Made by a program: the position numbers and the translations under genes. DNA of 64,000 bases from positions 2,294,001 through 2,358,000 of the forward strand of contig NZ_JACBZY010000001.1 of assembly GCF_013408685.1 (NCBI RefSeq). Reading direction: 5' to 3'. The DNA is from Schumannella luteola. Its GTDB lineage: Bacteria > Actinomycetota > Actinomycetes > Actinomycetales > Microbacteriaceae. Positions 16,962 to 25,500 of this stretch are shown piece after piece. A model generated the notes under the pieces. It was not told the origin of the DNA. It was given only the letters and a program-made list of their open reading frames with translations, and did not search any database. How positions within the stretch are numbered: position 1 is the stretch's first letter; the number at the start of each line of letters is the position of its first letter.

Positions 16962-18292
16962 CCACCACCACCGCCCCCGGGGGCACCTCCCAGGCCCGTG
17001 ACGGGTCGCCCGACAAGCTGCGCACCGCGATCGGCAGCGCCGTCGGAACCACGATCGAGAACTACGACTTCCTGGCGTACGGCACCGCCGCCGCGCTCTA
17101 CTTCGGAACCGATTTCTTCCCGTCGAGCGACCCGGTCGTCGGCGTGCTGCTCGGCTTCCTGACCTTCGGCATCGGCTTCGCCGTGCGCCCCATCGGCGGG
17201 CTCATCGGCGGCTACCTCGGCGACAAGATCGGCCGCAAGCCGGTGCTCGTCGGCGCGCTCATGGTCATGGGCATCTCGACCGTGCTGATCGGCGTGCTGC
17301 CGACCTACGCACAGGTCGGCCTGCTCGCCCCGCTGCTGCTCGGCTTCATCCGCGTCGTGCAGGGCCTCGCCTTCGGCGCCGAGTGGGGTGGCGCCATCCT
17401 CATGACCTTCGAGCACGCGCCGTGGAAGAAGCGCGGCCGCTACACCGCCATCCCGCAGGCCGGTGTGCCGTTCGGCGTGCTGCTCGCGAACGTCGTCTTC
17501 CTGCTCTCGTCGCAGCTCGACAGCGAGCTCGCCTGGCGTCTGCCGTTCCTGCTCAGCGCCGTGCTGATCATCGCCGGCATGATCATCCGCCTGAAGGTGT
17601 CGGAGAGCCCCGAGTTCGAGCACACCAAGGAGATGGGTCTCGTCGTCAAGAACCCGCTCTGGCAGGTCATCAAGAACGACTGGCGCACCGTGCTGCGCGT
17701 CATCGCGCTGCGCCTCGCCGAGTCGGGCGGCTTCTACGTGATCGTCACCTACATGCTGAGCTACCTCACCAGCGGCGACGACCCGATCACCGAGCGCTCG
17801 GTCGCGCTCACCGGACTCATCGCGGCCGCCGCGCTCGGCGTCGTGACGACGATCCTGTGGGGCACGCTGACCGATCGGATCGGGCGTCGCCCGGTCTACA
17901 TCGTCGGCACGCTGCTGCTGATCGCCTTCGCGTTCCCGATGTTCCTGCTCGTGAACACCTCGGCGCCGTACCTCATCGTGTTCGTCTACATCGTCGCGAT
18001 GTCGGTCATCCACGACATGCTCGCCGGCACCCAGGGCGCCTGGTTCTCGGAGCTGTTCAGCACCAACACCCGCGCGTCGGGCGCCTCGATCGGCTACCAG
18101 TTCTCGGCCGCGATCTCGGGCTTCATCCCGCTCATCGCGACCGCGGTCGCCGTCGTGCTCGGCTGGGGCGGCGTGGCCATCGTGTACGCGGCCTGCGGTG
18201 TGCTCGGCCTGCTCGGCGCCCTGCTGACCCGCGAGACGTGGGGCAAGCGCGAGCGCGCCGACGTCGACCGAGCGATCGCCGAGGTCAAGTAA
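16958..18292 (+). CDS. MHS-family MFS transporter (metabolite:proton symporter)
   Basis: A 444-residue permease with about 12 membrane segments. The opening SAVGTTIENYDFLAYGTAAALYFGTDFFPS and the loop GGYLGDKIGRKPVLVGALMVMG are characteristic of the MHS (ShiA/KgtP/ProP-like) subfamily, whose members import organic acids and betaines with protons. The second-half motif DRIGRRPVY is also intact. It is placed between the FadR-type regulator and the acid-sugar kinase, so import of the pathway's acid substrate is likely. ATG at 16958 is chosen since the protein aligns with the family from here; the frame upstream overlaps the regulator end. Confidence 0.88.
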   Translation: MTTTTAPGGTSQARDGSPDKLRTAIGSAVGTTIENYDFLAYGTAAALYFGTDFFPSSDPVVGVLLGFLTFGIGFAVRPIGGLIGGYLGDKIGRKPVLVGALMVMGISTVLIGVLPTYAQVGLLAPLLLGFIRVVQGLAFGAEWGGAILMTFEHAPWKKRGRYTAIPQAGVPFGVLLANVVFLLSSQLDSELAWRLPFLLSAVLIIAGMIIRLKVSESPEFEHTKEMGLVVKNPLWQVIKNDWRTVLRVIALRLAESGGFYVIVTYMLSYLTSGDDPITERSVALTGLIAAAALGVVTTILWGTLTDRIGRRPVYIVGTLLLIAFAFPMFLLVNTSAPYLIVFVYIVAMSVIHDMLAGTQGAWFSELFSTNTRASGASIGYQFSAAISGFIPLIATAVAVVLGWGGVAIVYAACGVLGLLGALLTRETWGKRERADVDRAIAEVK

Positions 18293-18294
18293 GC

Positions 18295-19569
18295 ATGGCG
18301 GCCGGGATGAAGACCATCGTGCTCGACGACGACCCCACCGGCACGCAGTCGGCCACCGATGCGGTGGTGCTGCTGCGCGGCGGAGTCGACGCCCTCGAGC
18401 AGGTGCTGCGCGAGCGCGACAGTGTGTACGTGCAGACCAACAGCCGCGCCCTCCACGAGGCGGATGCGGTCGAGCTGGTGCGCGGCATCCGCGCCGACGG
18501 CGAGGAGGCGGCCCGCCGTCTCGGCGCCGAGGTGCGGTTCGTGCTGCGCGGCGACTCGACCCTGCGCGGCCACGTGTTCGCCGAGACCGAGCAGTTCCTC
18601 GACGGCGACGCGGTGATGGTCTTCCTCCCGGCCTTCCCCGACGGCGGGCGCACGACCCGCGGGGGAGTGCACTTCGTGCGCATCGGCGACCAGGACCTTC
18701 CGGCGGCCGAGACCGAGTACGCCGACGACCCGGTGTTCCCCTTCGCCGACTCGGCGCTCGTCGACTACGTCGCGGCGAAGTCGGGGCGGGTCGCGCATCC
18801 AGTCGACCTGGAGGCGGTGCGCGCGGGCGGTGTCGTCGACGCGCTGCTCGCGGCGAAGCCGGGCGAGGTCGTGGTGCCGGATGCGGTCGACGCTGACGAC
18901 ATCCGCCACGTCGCCGCCGCGATCGCCGCGGCCGAGGCGCAGGGGGTGCGCGTCGTCGTGCGCTCGGCGTCGCCGCTCGCGGCCGAGCTGGCCGGGGTCG
19001 CGAGCTCGGGACTGCTGGCGACGCCGCTCATCCCGTCTCCCGCGCCGACCCTGCTCGTCTGCGGCTCGCACACCGCCGGCGCCACGGCGCAGCTCGCGCC
19101 GATCGTCGCCGCCTGGGGAGACCCGGCGGTCGTCGACACGGCGCTCGCGCTCGACGACCCCGCCGCCGCCGGGCGTGCGGCCGCCGAGCAGGCGGCCGAC
19201 CACGTCGCCGACCGCGGCCTCGCGATCGTCACGACCGCGCGCATCCGCTCGAGCGAGCACGGCACGCTCGACCACGGCGAGAAGGTCATGGCCGCGCTCA
19301 CGACCGCCGTACGGCAGCTGCTGCCGCAGGTCGAGGTCGTGATCTCGAAGGGCGGCATCACGAGCGCCGAGGTCGCCTCGACCGGGATCGGCGCCACCCG
19401 CGCCGTCGTGCTCGGCCAGGTGCTGCCCGGCGTCTCGGTCTGGCGGCTCACCGCCCACGACGGGCGCGAGCTGCTCTACGTCGTCGTGCCGGGCAACGTC
19501 GGCGGCCCCGACACGCTCGAGCGCGTCGTGCAGTCACTCGGACTGCGCACGTCCGTTCAGACCGCGTGA
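18295..19569 (+). CDS. four-carbon acid sugar kinase family protein (DUF1537)
   Basis: A 424-residue ATP-dependent sugar-acid kinase. The N-terminal substrate-binding domain begins with the hallmark VLDDDPTGTQSATD (about residues 8-20). The C-terminal nucleotide-binding domain contains ISKGGITSAEVASTGIGA, the family signature. Characterised relatives (OtnK, DtnK) phosphorylate 3-oxo-tetronates or D-threonate, and another branch acts on 3-oxo-isoapionate. The specificity here cannot be read from sequence. It starts two bases after the transporter stop, so it is in the same operon. No OtnC-type aldolase, PdxA2 dehydrogenase or RuBisCO-like protein is encoded nearby; the later steps are missing from the window. 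Confidence 0.9.
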   Translation: MAAGMKTIVLDDDPTGTQSATDAVVLLRGGVDALEQVLRERDSVYVQTNSRALHEADAVELVRGIRADGEEAARRLGAEVRFVLRGDSTLRGHVFAETEQFLDGDAVMVFLPAFPDGGRTTRGGVHFVRIGDQDLPAAETEYADDPVFPFADSALVDYVAAKSGRVAHPVDLEAVRAGGVVDALLAAKPGEVVVPDAVDADDIRHVAAAIAAAEAQGVRVVVRSASPLAAELAGVASSGLLATPLIPSPAPTLLVCGSHTAGATAQLAPIVAAWGDPAVVDTALALDDPAAAGRAAAEQAADHVADRGLAIVTTARIRSSEHGTLDHGEKVMAALTTAVRQLLPQVEVVISKGGITSAEVASTGIGATRAVVLGQVLPGVSVWRLTAHDGRELLYVVVPGNVGGPDTLERVVQSLGLRTSVQTA

Positions 19570-19577
19570 GGATCGGC

Positions 19578-19617
19578 CGGCGCGACAGCCGCCTTCGCTA
19601 GGCTGGCTGTCGCGCCG
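19578..19617 (+). promoter_or_regulatory. 13-bp inverted repeat enclosing the glpX -10 box
   Basis: CGGCGCGACAGCC (19578-19590) and GGCTGTCGCGCCG (19605-19617) are perfectly complementary over 13 bases. The 14-base loop ends with TAGGCT (19599-19604), a -10 box of the local type. The hairpin can terminate the acid-sugar operon. As DNA it places the glpX promoter between two arms that a dimeric protein could bind. Confidence 0.65.
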
Positions 19618-19676
19618 ACGCCACCTCGGGCGCATCCCCTTATTGGTCCACCAACCACGAAACGGAGGATGCCCAC

Positions 19677-20687
19677 GTGGTGACCACCGAGACGGGAACC
19701 CTGTTCCTGCACCCCGACCGCAACCTGGCTCTCGAGCTCGTCCGCGCGACCGAGGCCGCCGCCATCCGCGCCGTGCCGTTCATCGGGCGCGGCGACAAGA
19801 ACGGCGCCGACGGCGCGGCCGTGGATGCGATGCGCAAATTCCTCGGCACCGTCAACTTCGACGGCGTCGTCGTCATCGGCGAGGGCGAGAAGGACGAGGC
19901 GCCGATGCTCTTCAACGGCGAGCACGTCGGCAACGGCCGCGGCCCCGCCTGCGACATCGCCGTCGACCCGATCGACGGCACCTCGCTCACCGCGTCGGGA
20001 CGACGCAATGCGATCTCGATGATCGCCGCCGCCGACCGCGGCGCGATGCTGGATGCGCACACCGTGTTCTACATGGAGAAGATCGTCACCGGTCCGGAGG
20101 GGATCGGCGTCGTCGACCTGCGCCAGTCGGTCGCCGAGAACATCCAGAAGCTCGCGAAGGCGAAGGGCAAGCCGGTCAGCGAGATGTCGATCGGCATCCT
20201 CGACCGCCCGCGCCACGAGGGCCTGATCGAGGAGATCCGTGCGGCCGGGGCCGGCACGCGTCTGCTGCTCGACGGCGACGTCGCGGGCGGCATCGATGCA
20301 GCGAGCTACGAGGGTCGCCTCGACATGTGCATCGGCATCGGCGGCAGCCCCGAGGGCGTCGCGACCGCGTGCGCGATCAAGGCGCTCGGCGGCCTCATCC
20401 AGACCCGTCTCGCGCCGAAGACCGACGAGGAGAAGCAGAAGGGCCTGGATGCCGGCCTGAAGTTCGACCACGTCTACAGCGCCGACGAGCTCGTCAAGGG
20501 CGACAACACCTTCTTCGTCGCGACCGGCGTCACCGACGGCAACCTCGTCGGCGGCGTGCGCCGCAAGGGGCCGATCATCCGCACCGAGTCGATCGTGCTG
20601 CGGGCGCGCTCGGGCACCATCCGCCGCGTCACCGCCGACCACCTGGTCGAGAAGTGGCTCGATGAGGGCGAGTTCGCCGGGCTCTGA
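19677..20687 (+). CDS. glpX: class II fructose-1,6-bisphosphatase
   Basis: A 336-residue gluconeogenic phosphatase of the GlpX type, the usual FBPase of actinobacteria. The metal-binding motif DPIDGTSL is intact, preceded by VVIGEGEKDEAPML. The conserved segments SIGILDRPRHEGLIEEIRAAGA and ACAIKALGG are also present. GTG start with GGAGG about 8 bases upstream. It has its own promoter and a leader of some 65 bases. In M. tuberculosis glpX (Rv1099c) sits next to fum (Rv1098c); here about 13 kb has been inserted between the two. Confidence 0.97.
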   Translation: MVTTETGTLFLHPDRNLALELVRATEAAAIRAVPFIGRGDKNGADGAAVDAMRKFLGTVNFDGVVVIGEGEKDEAPMLFNGEHVGNGRGPACDIAVDPIDGTSLTASGRRNAISMIAAADRGAMLDAHTVFYMEKIVTGPEGIGVVDLRQSVAENIQKLAKAKGKPVSEMSIGILDRPRHEGLIEEIRAAGAGTRLLLDGDVAGGIDAASYEGRLDMCIGIGGSPEGVATACAIKALGGLIQTRLAPKTDEEKQKGLDAGLKFDHVYSADELVKGDNTFFVATGVTDGNLVGGVRRKGPIIRTESIVLRARSGTIRRVTADHLVEKWLDEGEFAGL

Positions 20688-20694
20688 ACCGGAT

Positions 20695-20711
20695 CCGCCC
20701 GTGACGGGCGG
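20695..20711 (+). terminator. weak terminator after glpX
   Basis: CCGCCC (20695-20700) and GGGCGG (20706-20711) form a 6-bp GC stem with a 5-base loop, 8 bases after the glpX stop. The following 110 bases up to the TetR operator show nothing recognisable. Confidence 0.45.
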
Positions 20712-20824
20712 GGAGGGGCTGTGCGCTGCGGCGTGCGGCCTCTTCGTCGTCGGTGGCGTCGTCGGCGGCGCCGGCGGTGGTGCAGCCGGTGATCACCGTG
20801 GCTGATGACTTCGCATCGAACCTT

Positions 20825-20851
20825 GTGAGTGAGCGCTCACTCACTTAGAGT
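20825..20851 (+). promoter_or_regulatory. 20-bp palindromic operator with leaderless promoter of the TetR gene
   Basis: GTGAGTGAGC followed by its exact reverse complement GCTCACTCAC (20825-20844) is a perfect palindrome typical of TetR-family operators. It ends two bases before a TAGAGT -10 box (20846-20851), which is 6 bases before the GTG of the TetR gene. Repressor bound here would exclude RNA polymerase and so autoregulate the whole transporter operon. Confidence 0.8.
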
Positions 20852-20857
20852 TCTCGC

Positions 20858-21487
20858 GTGGTGCTGCCGGAGGGGTTCGTCGAGGTGCGGGTGCGGGCGC
20901 GCCCGATGGCGCCCGAGGATCGGCGCGACGCCATCATCGAGGCCGTCATCCCGCTGCTGCTCGAGCACGGGCGCGACGTCAGCACCAAGCGCATCGCCCA
21001 GGCCGCCGGCATCGCCGAGGGCACCGTGTTCCGGGCCTTCGGCGACAAGGAGAGCCTCATCCGGGCCGCCGTCGCCAAGCACTTCGACCCGCTGCCGCTG
21101 CGCACGCAGCTGCGCGGCATCGACCACGAGCTGCCGCTCGAGCCGAAGCTCGCGGCCGTGATCGGGCTGCTGCGCGACCGCATGACCGGCGTGATCCGAC
21201 TGATGGCCGCGTTCGGCGGCCAGGCGCCCGGCGCGCCCGATCCGTCGACCGAGCGCGACCCCGACGAGGAGTGGATCGACATCCTCGCCGAACTCGTCGA
21301 GCGCGATCGCGACCGGCTCGCCGTCGGCATCCCCGAGCTCGCCTTCTACCTCCGCCTCGTCGCCTTCGGCGCGGCCGTCCCCCAGTTCAACGCACCTCAC
21401 GAGTTCGGCTCGGCCGAGCTCGCCGCCTTCGTCGCCGGCGGCGTCCTCCACCACCACCCCGCGGGAGAACCCCGCACCGACGGATAG
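20858..21487 (+). CDS. TetR family transcriptional regulator
   Basis: A 209-residue repressor. The helix-turn-helix region STKRIAQAAGIAEGTVFRAFGDKESLIRAAV (about residues 45-75) is clear; the C-terminal ligand domain is unassigned. An N-terminal extension of about 20 residues precedes the first helix. It begins directly after a 20-bp palindrome and a leaderless promoter. It is 8 bases from the first subunit of an ABC exporter, so it most likely represses its own operon and responds to a compound that the exporter removes. Confidence 0.92.
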   Translation: MVLPEGFVEVRVRARPMAPEDRRDAIIEAVIPLLLEHGRDVSTKRIAQAAGIAEGTVFRAFGDKESLIRAAVAKHFDPLPLRTQLRGIDHELPLEPKLAAVIGLLRDRMTGVIRLMAAFGGQAPGAPDPSTERDPDEEWIDILAELVERDRDRLAVGIPELAFYLRLVAFGAAVPQFNAPHEFGSAELAAFVAGGVLHHHPAGEPRTDG

Positions 21488-21495
21488 GGAACGAC

Positions 21496-23229
21496 GTGCT
21501 CCTCCGGCTCCTCGCCCGCTTCCTCAAGCCCTACAGACCGCTGCTCATCGCGGTGATCGTGTTCCAGTTCGGCCAGTCCATCGCCTCGCTGTACCTGCCG
21601 AGCCTCAACGCCGAGATCATCGATGAGGGCGTCGCCAAGAACGACACCGGCTTCATCCTCTCGACCGGCGCGATCATGCTGCTCATCACGCTCGTGCAGG
21701 TCGCCTGCTCGATCGCCGCCGTCTACTTCGGCGCCCGCGCCGCGATGGCGGTCGGCCGCGACCTGCGCGGCGCCGTCTTCGAGCGGGTCGGCGTGTTCTC
21801 CGAGCGGGAGGTCGCCCACTTCGGCGCCCCGTCGCTCATCACCCGCACCACGAACGACGTGCAGCAGGTGCAGATGCTCGTGCTGATGAGCGCGACGCTG
21901 CTGGTCTCGGCGCCGATCCTCGCGATCGGCGGCGTGATCATGGCGCTGCGCGAGGATGTGCAGCTCAGCTGGATCATGGTCGTCGCCGTCCCGGTGCTGC
22001 TCATCGCCGTCAGCCTGATCGTGTCGCGCATGGTGCCCTGGTTCCGCCGCCAGCAGGATCGCCTCGACGGCATCAACCGGGTGCTGCGCGAGCAGTTGAC
22101 CGGCATCCGCGTCGTGCGCGCCTTCGTGCGCGAGCCCATCGAGGTCGACCGCTTCAAGGATGCGAACGCGGCCGTCACGCAGGCCGCGCTGATGGCCGGG
22201 CGGTACTTCGCGCTGATGTTCCCGGTCGTCATGCTCGTGCTCAATCTGTCGAGCGTCGCCGTGCTGTGGTTCGGCGCGTACCGCATCGACGACGGCAGCC
22301 TGCAGGTCGGATCGCTCACGGCGTTCCTGCAGTACCTGCTGCAGATCCTCGGCGCCGTGATGATGGCGACGATGCTCGGCTTCCTGCTGCCGCGCGCGAC
22401 GGTCTCGGCCGACCGCATCGGCGAGGTGCTCGAGACGCAGCCCTCGGTCGCGACACCCGCCGATCCGGTGCGCGAGACCGCCGGAACCGGCGACGTCGAG
22501 CTGCGGAACGCGACCTTCGCCTACCCCGGCGCCGATCAGCCGGTGCTGCGCTCGGTGTCGTTCACCGCCCGACGCGGCGAGACGACGGCGATCATCGGCT
22601 CGACCGGCTCGGGCAAGACGACGCTGATCGGGCTCCTGCCGCGCCTGTTCGACGTGACCGGCGGCGAGGTGCTCGTCGATGGCGTGGATGTGCGCCGCCT
22701 CGACCCCGATCTGCTCTGGGGCCGCATCGGACTGGTGCCACAGAAGGCGTACCTGTTCAGCGGCACGATCGCCTCGAACCTGCGCTACGGCAATCCCGAG
22801 GCGAGCGACGAGGAGCTGTGGACCGCGCTCGACATCGCGCAGGCCCGCGACTTCGTCGAGGAGCTGCCGGACGGGCTGGATGCGCCGATCGCCCAGGGCG
22901 GCACGAACGTCTCCGGCGGTCAGCGCCAGCGCCTCGCGATCGCGCGGGCGCTCGTGAAGCGGCCGGAGGTCTACGTGTTCGACGACTCCTTCTCGGCGCT
23001 CGACACGGCGACGGATGCGCGGCTGAGAGCCGCGCTCGATCGGAGCGTCGGCGATGCGACCCGCATCGTGGTCGCCCAGCGGGTGTCGACGATCGTCGAC
23101 GCCGATCAGATCCTCGTGCTCGACGACGGAGAGATCGTCGGGCGCGGAACCCACGACGAGCTGCTGCAGACCTCGGAGGAGTACGCCGAGATCGTGGCCA
23201 GCCAGCTCACGGCGGAGGAGGCGGCATGA
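21496..23229 (+). CDS. ABC exporter subunit A (membrane + ATPase), degenerate Walker B
   Basis: A 577-residue half-transporter with six membrane segments (about 1-310) and a nucleotide-binding domain. Walker A GSTGSGKT is at 368-375 and the signature SGGQRQR at 473-479. Walker B reads VYVFDDSF: the residue after Asp496 is Asp497 where the catalytic Glu belongs. This is the pattern of heterodimeric drug exporters such as BmrC/BmrD and TM287/288, where one of two ATP sites is inactive. The GTG start follows AGGGAA by a few bases. It overlaps subunit B by four bases. Confidence 0.93.
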   Translation: MLLRLLARFLKPYRPLLIAVIVFQFGQSIASLYLPSLNAEIIDEGVAKNDTGFILSTGAIMLLITLVQVACSIAAVYFGARAAMAVGRDLRGAVFERVGVFSEREVAHFGAPSLITRTTNDVQQVQMLVLMSATLLVSAPILAIGGVIMALREDVQLSWIMVVAVPVLLIAVSLIVSRMVPWFRRQQDRLDGINRVLREQLTGIRVVRAFVREPIEVDRFKDANAAVTQAALMAGRYFALMFPVVMLVLNLSSVAVLWFGAYRIDDGSLQVGSLTAFLQYLLQILGAVMMATMLGFLLPRATVSADRIGEVLETQPSVATPADPVRETAGTGDVELRNATFAYPGADQPVLRSVSFTARRGETTAIIGSTGSGKTTLIGLLPRLFDVTGGEVLVDGVDVRRLDPDLLWGRIGLVPQKAYLFSGTIASNLRYGNPEASDEELWTALDIAQARDFVEELPDGLDAPIAQGGTNVSGGQRQRLAIARALVKRPEVYVFDDSFSALDTATDARLRAALDRSVGDATRIVVAQRVSTIVDADQILVLDDGEIVGRGTHDELLQTSEEYAEIVASQLTAEEAA

Positions 23230-25457
23230 GCGACGCGACGAAGTCCACGGGCGACGACACGAGCTCGCGTCCCGCGGCCGCGCCGCCGCGGCGCGGTCCC
23301 GGCGGCGGGGGAGGCCCCTTCGGCGGTCCCGGCCTGCCGGCCGAGAAGAGCGCCGACTTCCGCGGCTCGGCGCTGCGCCTGCTCGGCACGCTGCGCCCCG
23401 ACCGCGTCGGCCTCATCGGCGTGCTGGTGCTCGGCGTGGTCAGCGTCATCCTCTCGGTGCTCGGGCCGAAGGTGCTCGGCGAGGCGACGAACGTCATCTT
23501 CGCGGGCGTCATCGGCAAGGGGCTGCCCGACGGGCTGTCGAAGCAGCAGGTCGTCGACGGCCTCGTGAAGGACGGCGACACCGCGCGCGCCGACATGATC
23601 CGCGGGCTGGACGTCGTGCCCGGCCAGGGCATCGACTTCTCGGCCCTGCAGCTCGTGCTCGGCATCGTGCTGGCGCTCTACGTGCTGTCGTCGGTGTTCG
23701 GCTGGCTGCAGAGCTACGTGCTCAACGGCATCATCCAGCGCACCGTGTACCGCCTGCGCGAGCAGATCGAGCAGAAGATCCACCGCCTGCCGCTGTCGTA
23801 CTTCGACAAGCAGCCGCGCGGCGAGCTGCTCAGCCGCGTCACGAACGACATCGACAACATCTCGCAGACCCTGTCGCAGACGATCAGCCAGGCGATCACC
23901 TCGCTGCTCACCGTCGTCGGCGTCGTCGTGATGATGTTCGTCATCTCGCCGTGGCTCGCGCTCATCGCGCTCGTCACGATCCCGCTCACGCTGGTCGTGA
24001 CGACGCTGATCGCGAAGCGCTCGCAGAAGCTCTTCGTCGCGCAGTGGAAGCACACGGGCGAACTCAATGCGCAGATCGAGGAGGGCTACAGCGGCCACGC
24101 GCTCGTGAAGGTCTTCGGTCGGCACAAGGAGGTCGAGCAGCGCTTCGGCGAGAAGAACGAGGAGCTGTTCAAGGCCAGCTTCGGCGCCCAGTTCGTCAGC
24201 GGCATCATCATGCCCGCGATGATGTTCATCGGGAACCTGGTCTACGTCGCGATCGCCGTCGTCGGCGGGCTCCTGGTCGCGAACGGCTCGATGCGGCTCG
24301 GCGACGTGCAGGCCTTCATCCAGTACGCGCGCCAGTTCACCCAGCCGCTGTCGCAGCTCGGCTCGATGGTCAACGTGCTGCAGTCGGGCGTCGCCAGCGC
24401 CGAGCGCGTCTTCGAGCTGCTGGATGCCGACGAGCAGAGCCCCGACCCGGCGACGCCCGAGCGCCCGGCCGGTCGCGGCGGCCGCCTCGCCTTCGAGCGC
24501 GTCGACTTCGACTACGTGCCCGACAAGCCGCTCATCCGCGACCTCACGCTCGTCGCCGAGCCCGGCCAGACGATCGCGATCGTCGGACCGACCGGGGCCG
24601 GCAAGACGACGCTGGTGAACCTGATCATGCGCTTCTACGAGCCGCAGTCGGGGCGCATCACGCTCGACGGCGCCGACATCGCCGCGATGTCGCGGGCCGA
24701 TCTGCGCTCGCGCACCGGCATGGTGCTGCAGGACACGTGGCTCTTCGCCGGCACGATCCGCGACAACATCGCGTACGGCCGCCCGGGCGCGTCGGAGGAG
24801 GAGATCCTCGACGCCGCGCAGGCGAGCTTCGTCGACCGCTTCGTGCACTCGCTGCCCGAGGGCTATGACACGGTGCTCGACGACGAGGCGTCGAACATCA
24901 GCGCCGGCGAGAAGCAGCTGCTCACGATCGCGCGGGCGTTCCTGGCCCGGCCGAGCGTGCTGATCCTCGACGAGGCCACCAGCTCGGTCGACACCCGGAC
25001 CGAGCTGCTCGTGCAGCGGGCGATGGCCGAGCTGCGGCGCGACCGCACGAGCTTCGTGATCGCGCACCGGCTGTCGACGATCCGGGATGCCGACCTCATC
25101 CTCGTCATGGAGAAGGGCTCCATCGTCGAGCAGGGCACGCACGCCCAGCTGCTCGAGCAGGGCGGCGCGTATGCGCGGCTTTACCAGGCCCAGTTCGCGG
25201 CGCCGGTGGACGAGAGCCAGGACGAGCCGATGCCGGACGCTGGTCAGGGCGCTCTGGTCGGCGCTGCGGTCGGCGCGCCGGCATCGCTCGGTACCGAGAG
25301 CGGAGCGATCCCGCTCGGCGGACCAGGCGCCGAGGGAGCGCCGGTCGCGTCGAGCGCACTCGGCGCTCCGGTGGTGCCGCCGGCCGCGACGGAGGCTGAA
25401 CCGCCGTCGCCGAGCCGGCCGGGAGCGGAAGGCGGTCAGGACTCGACACGGTCCTGA
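23226..25457 (+). CDS. ABC exporter subunit B (membrane + ATPase), degenerate signature
   Basis: A 743-residue half-transporter and likely partner of subunit A. A glycine/proline-rich cytoplasmic N-terminus of about 40 residues precedes six membrane segments with an unusually long first outer loop (about 95-140). The ATPase has Walker A GPTGAGKT (454-461) and an intact Walker [11 protein letters not shown] (Asp582, Glu583). The signature is changed to SAGEKQ (559-564) instead of SGGQ. Since an ATP site joins one subunit's Walker motifs to the other's signature, both defects fall in the same site. A low-complexity Ala/Gly/Pro tail of about 85 residues follows. Confidence 0.92.
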   Translation: MSDATKSTGDDTSSRPAAAPPRRGPGGGGGPFGGPGLPAEKSADFRGSALRLLGTLRPDRVGLIGVLVLGVVSVILSVLGPKVLGEATNVIFAGVIGKGLPDGLSKQQVVDGLVKDGDTARADMIRGLDVVPGQGIDFSALQLVLGIVLALYVLSSVFGWLQSYVLNGIIQRTVYRLREQIEQKIHRLPLSYFDKQPRGELLSRVTNDIDNISQTLSQTISQAITSLLTVVGVVVMMFVISPWLALIALVTIPLTLVVTTLIAKRSQKLFVAQWKHTGELNAQIEEGYSGHALVKVFGRHKEVEQRFGEKNEELFKASFGAQFVSGIIMPAMMFIGNLVYVAIAVVGGLLVANGSMRLGDVQAFIQYARQFTQPLSQLGSMVNVLQSGVASAERVFELLDADEQSPDPATPERPAGRGGRLAFERVDFDYVPDKPLIRDLTLVAEPGQTIAIVGPTGAGKTTLVNLIMRFYEPQSGRITLDGADIAAMSRADLRSRTGMVLQDTWLFAGTIRDNIAYGRPGASEEEILDAAQASFVDRFVHSLPEGYDTVLDDEASNISAGEKQLLTIARAFLARPSVLILDEATSSVDTRTELLVQRAMAELRRDRTSFVIAHRLSTIRDADLILVMEKGSIVEQGTHAQLLEQGGAYARLYQAQFAAPVDESQDEPMPDAGQGALVGAAVGAPASLGTESGAIPLGGPGAEGAPVASSALGAPVVPPAATEAEPPSPSRPGAEGGQDSTRS

Positions 25458-25466
25458 CGCGAACGG

Positions 25467-25500
25467 CGGGGAGGGTCAGGCGGACTGCCGGCTCTCCCCG
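25467..25500. terminator. possible terminator between exporter operon and rmuC
   Basis: CGGGGAG (25467-25473) and CTCCCCG (25494-25500) give a 7-bp stem with a 20-base loop between convergent genes. The right arm lies in the last codons of rmuC, so the call is weak. Confidence 0.35.
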
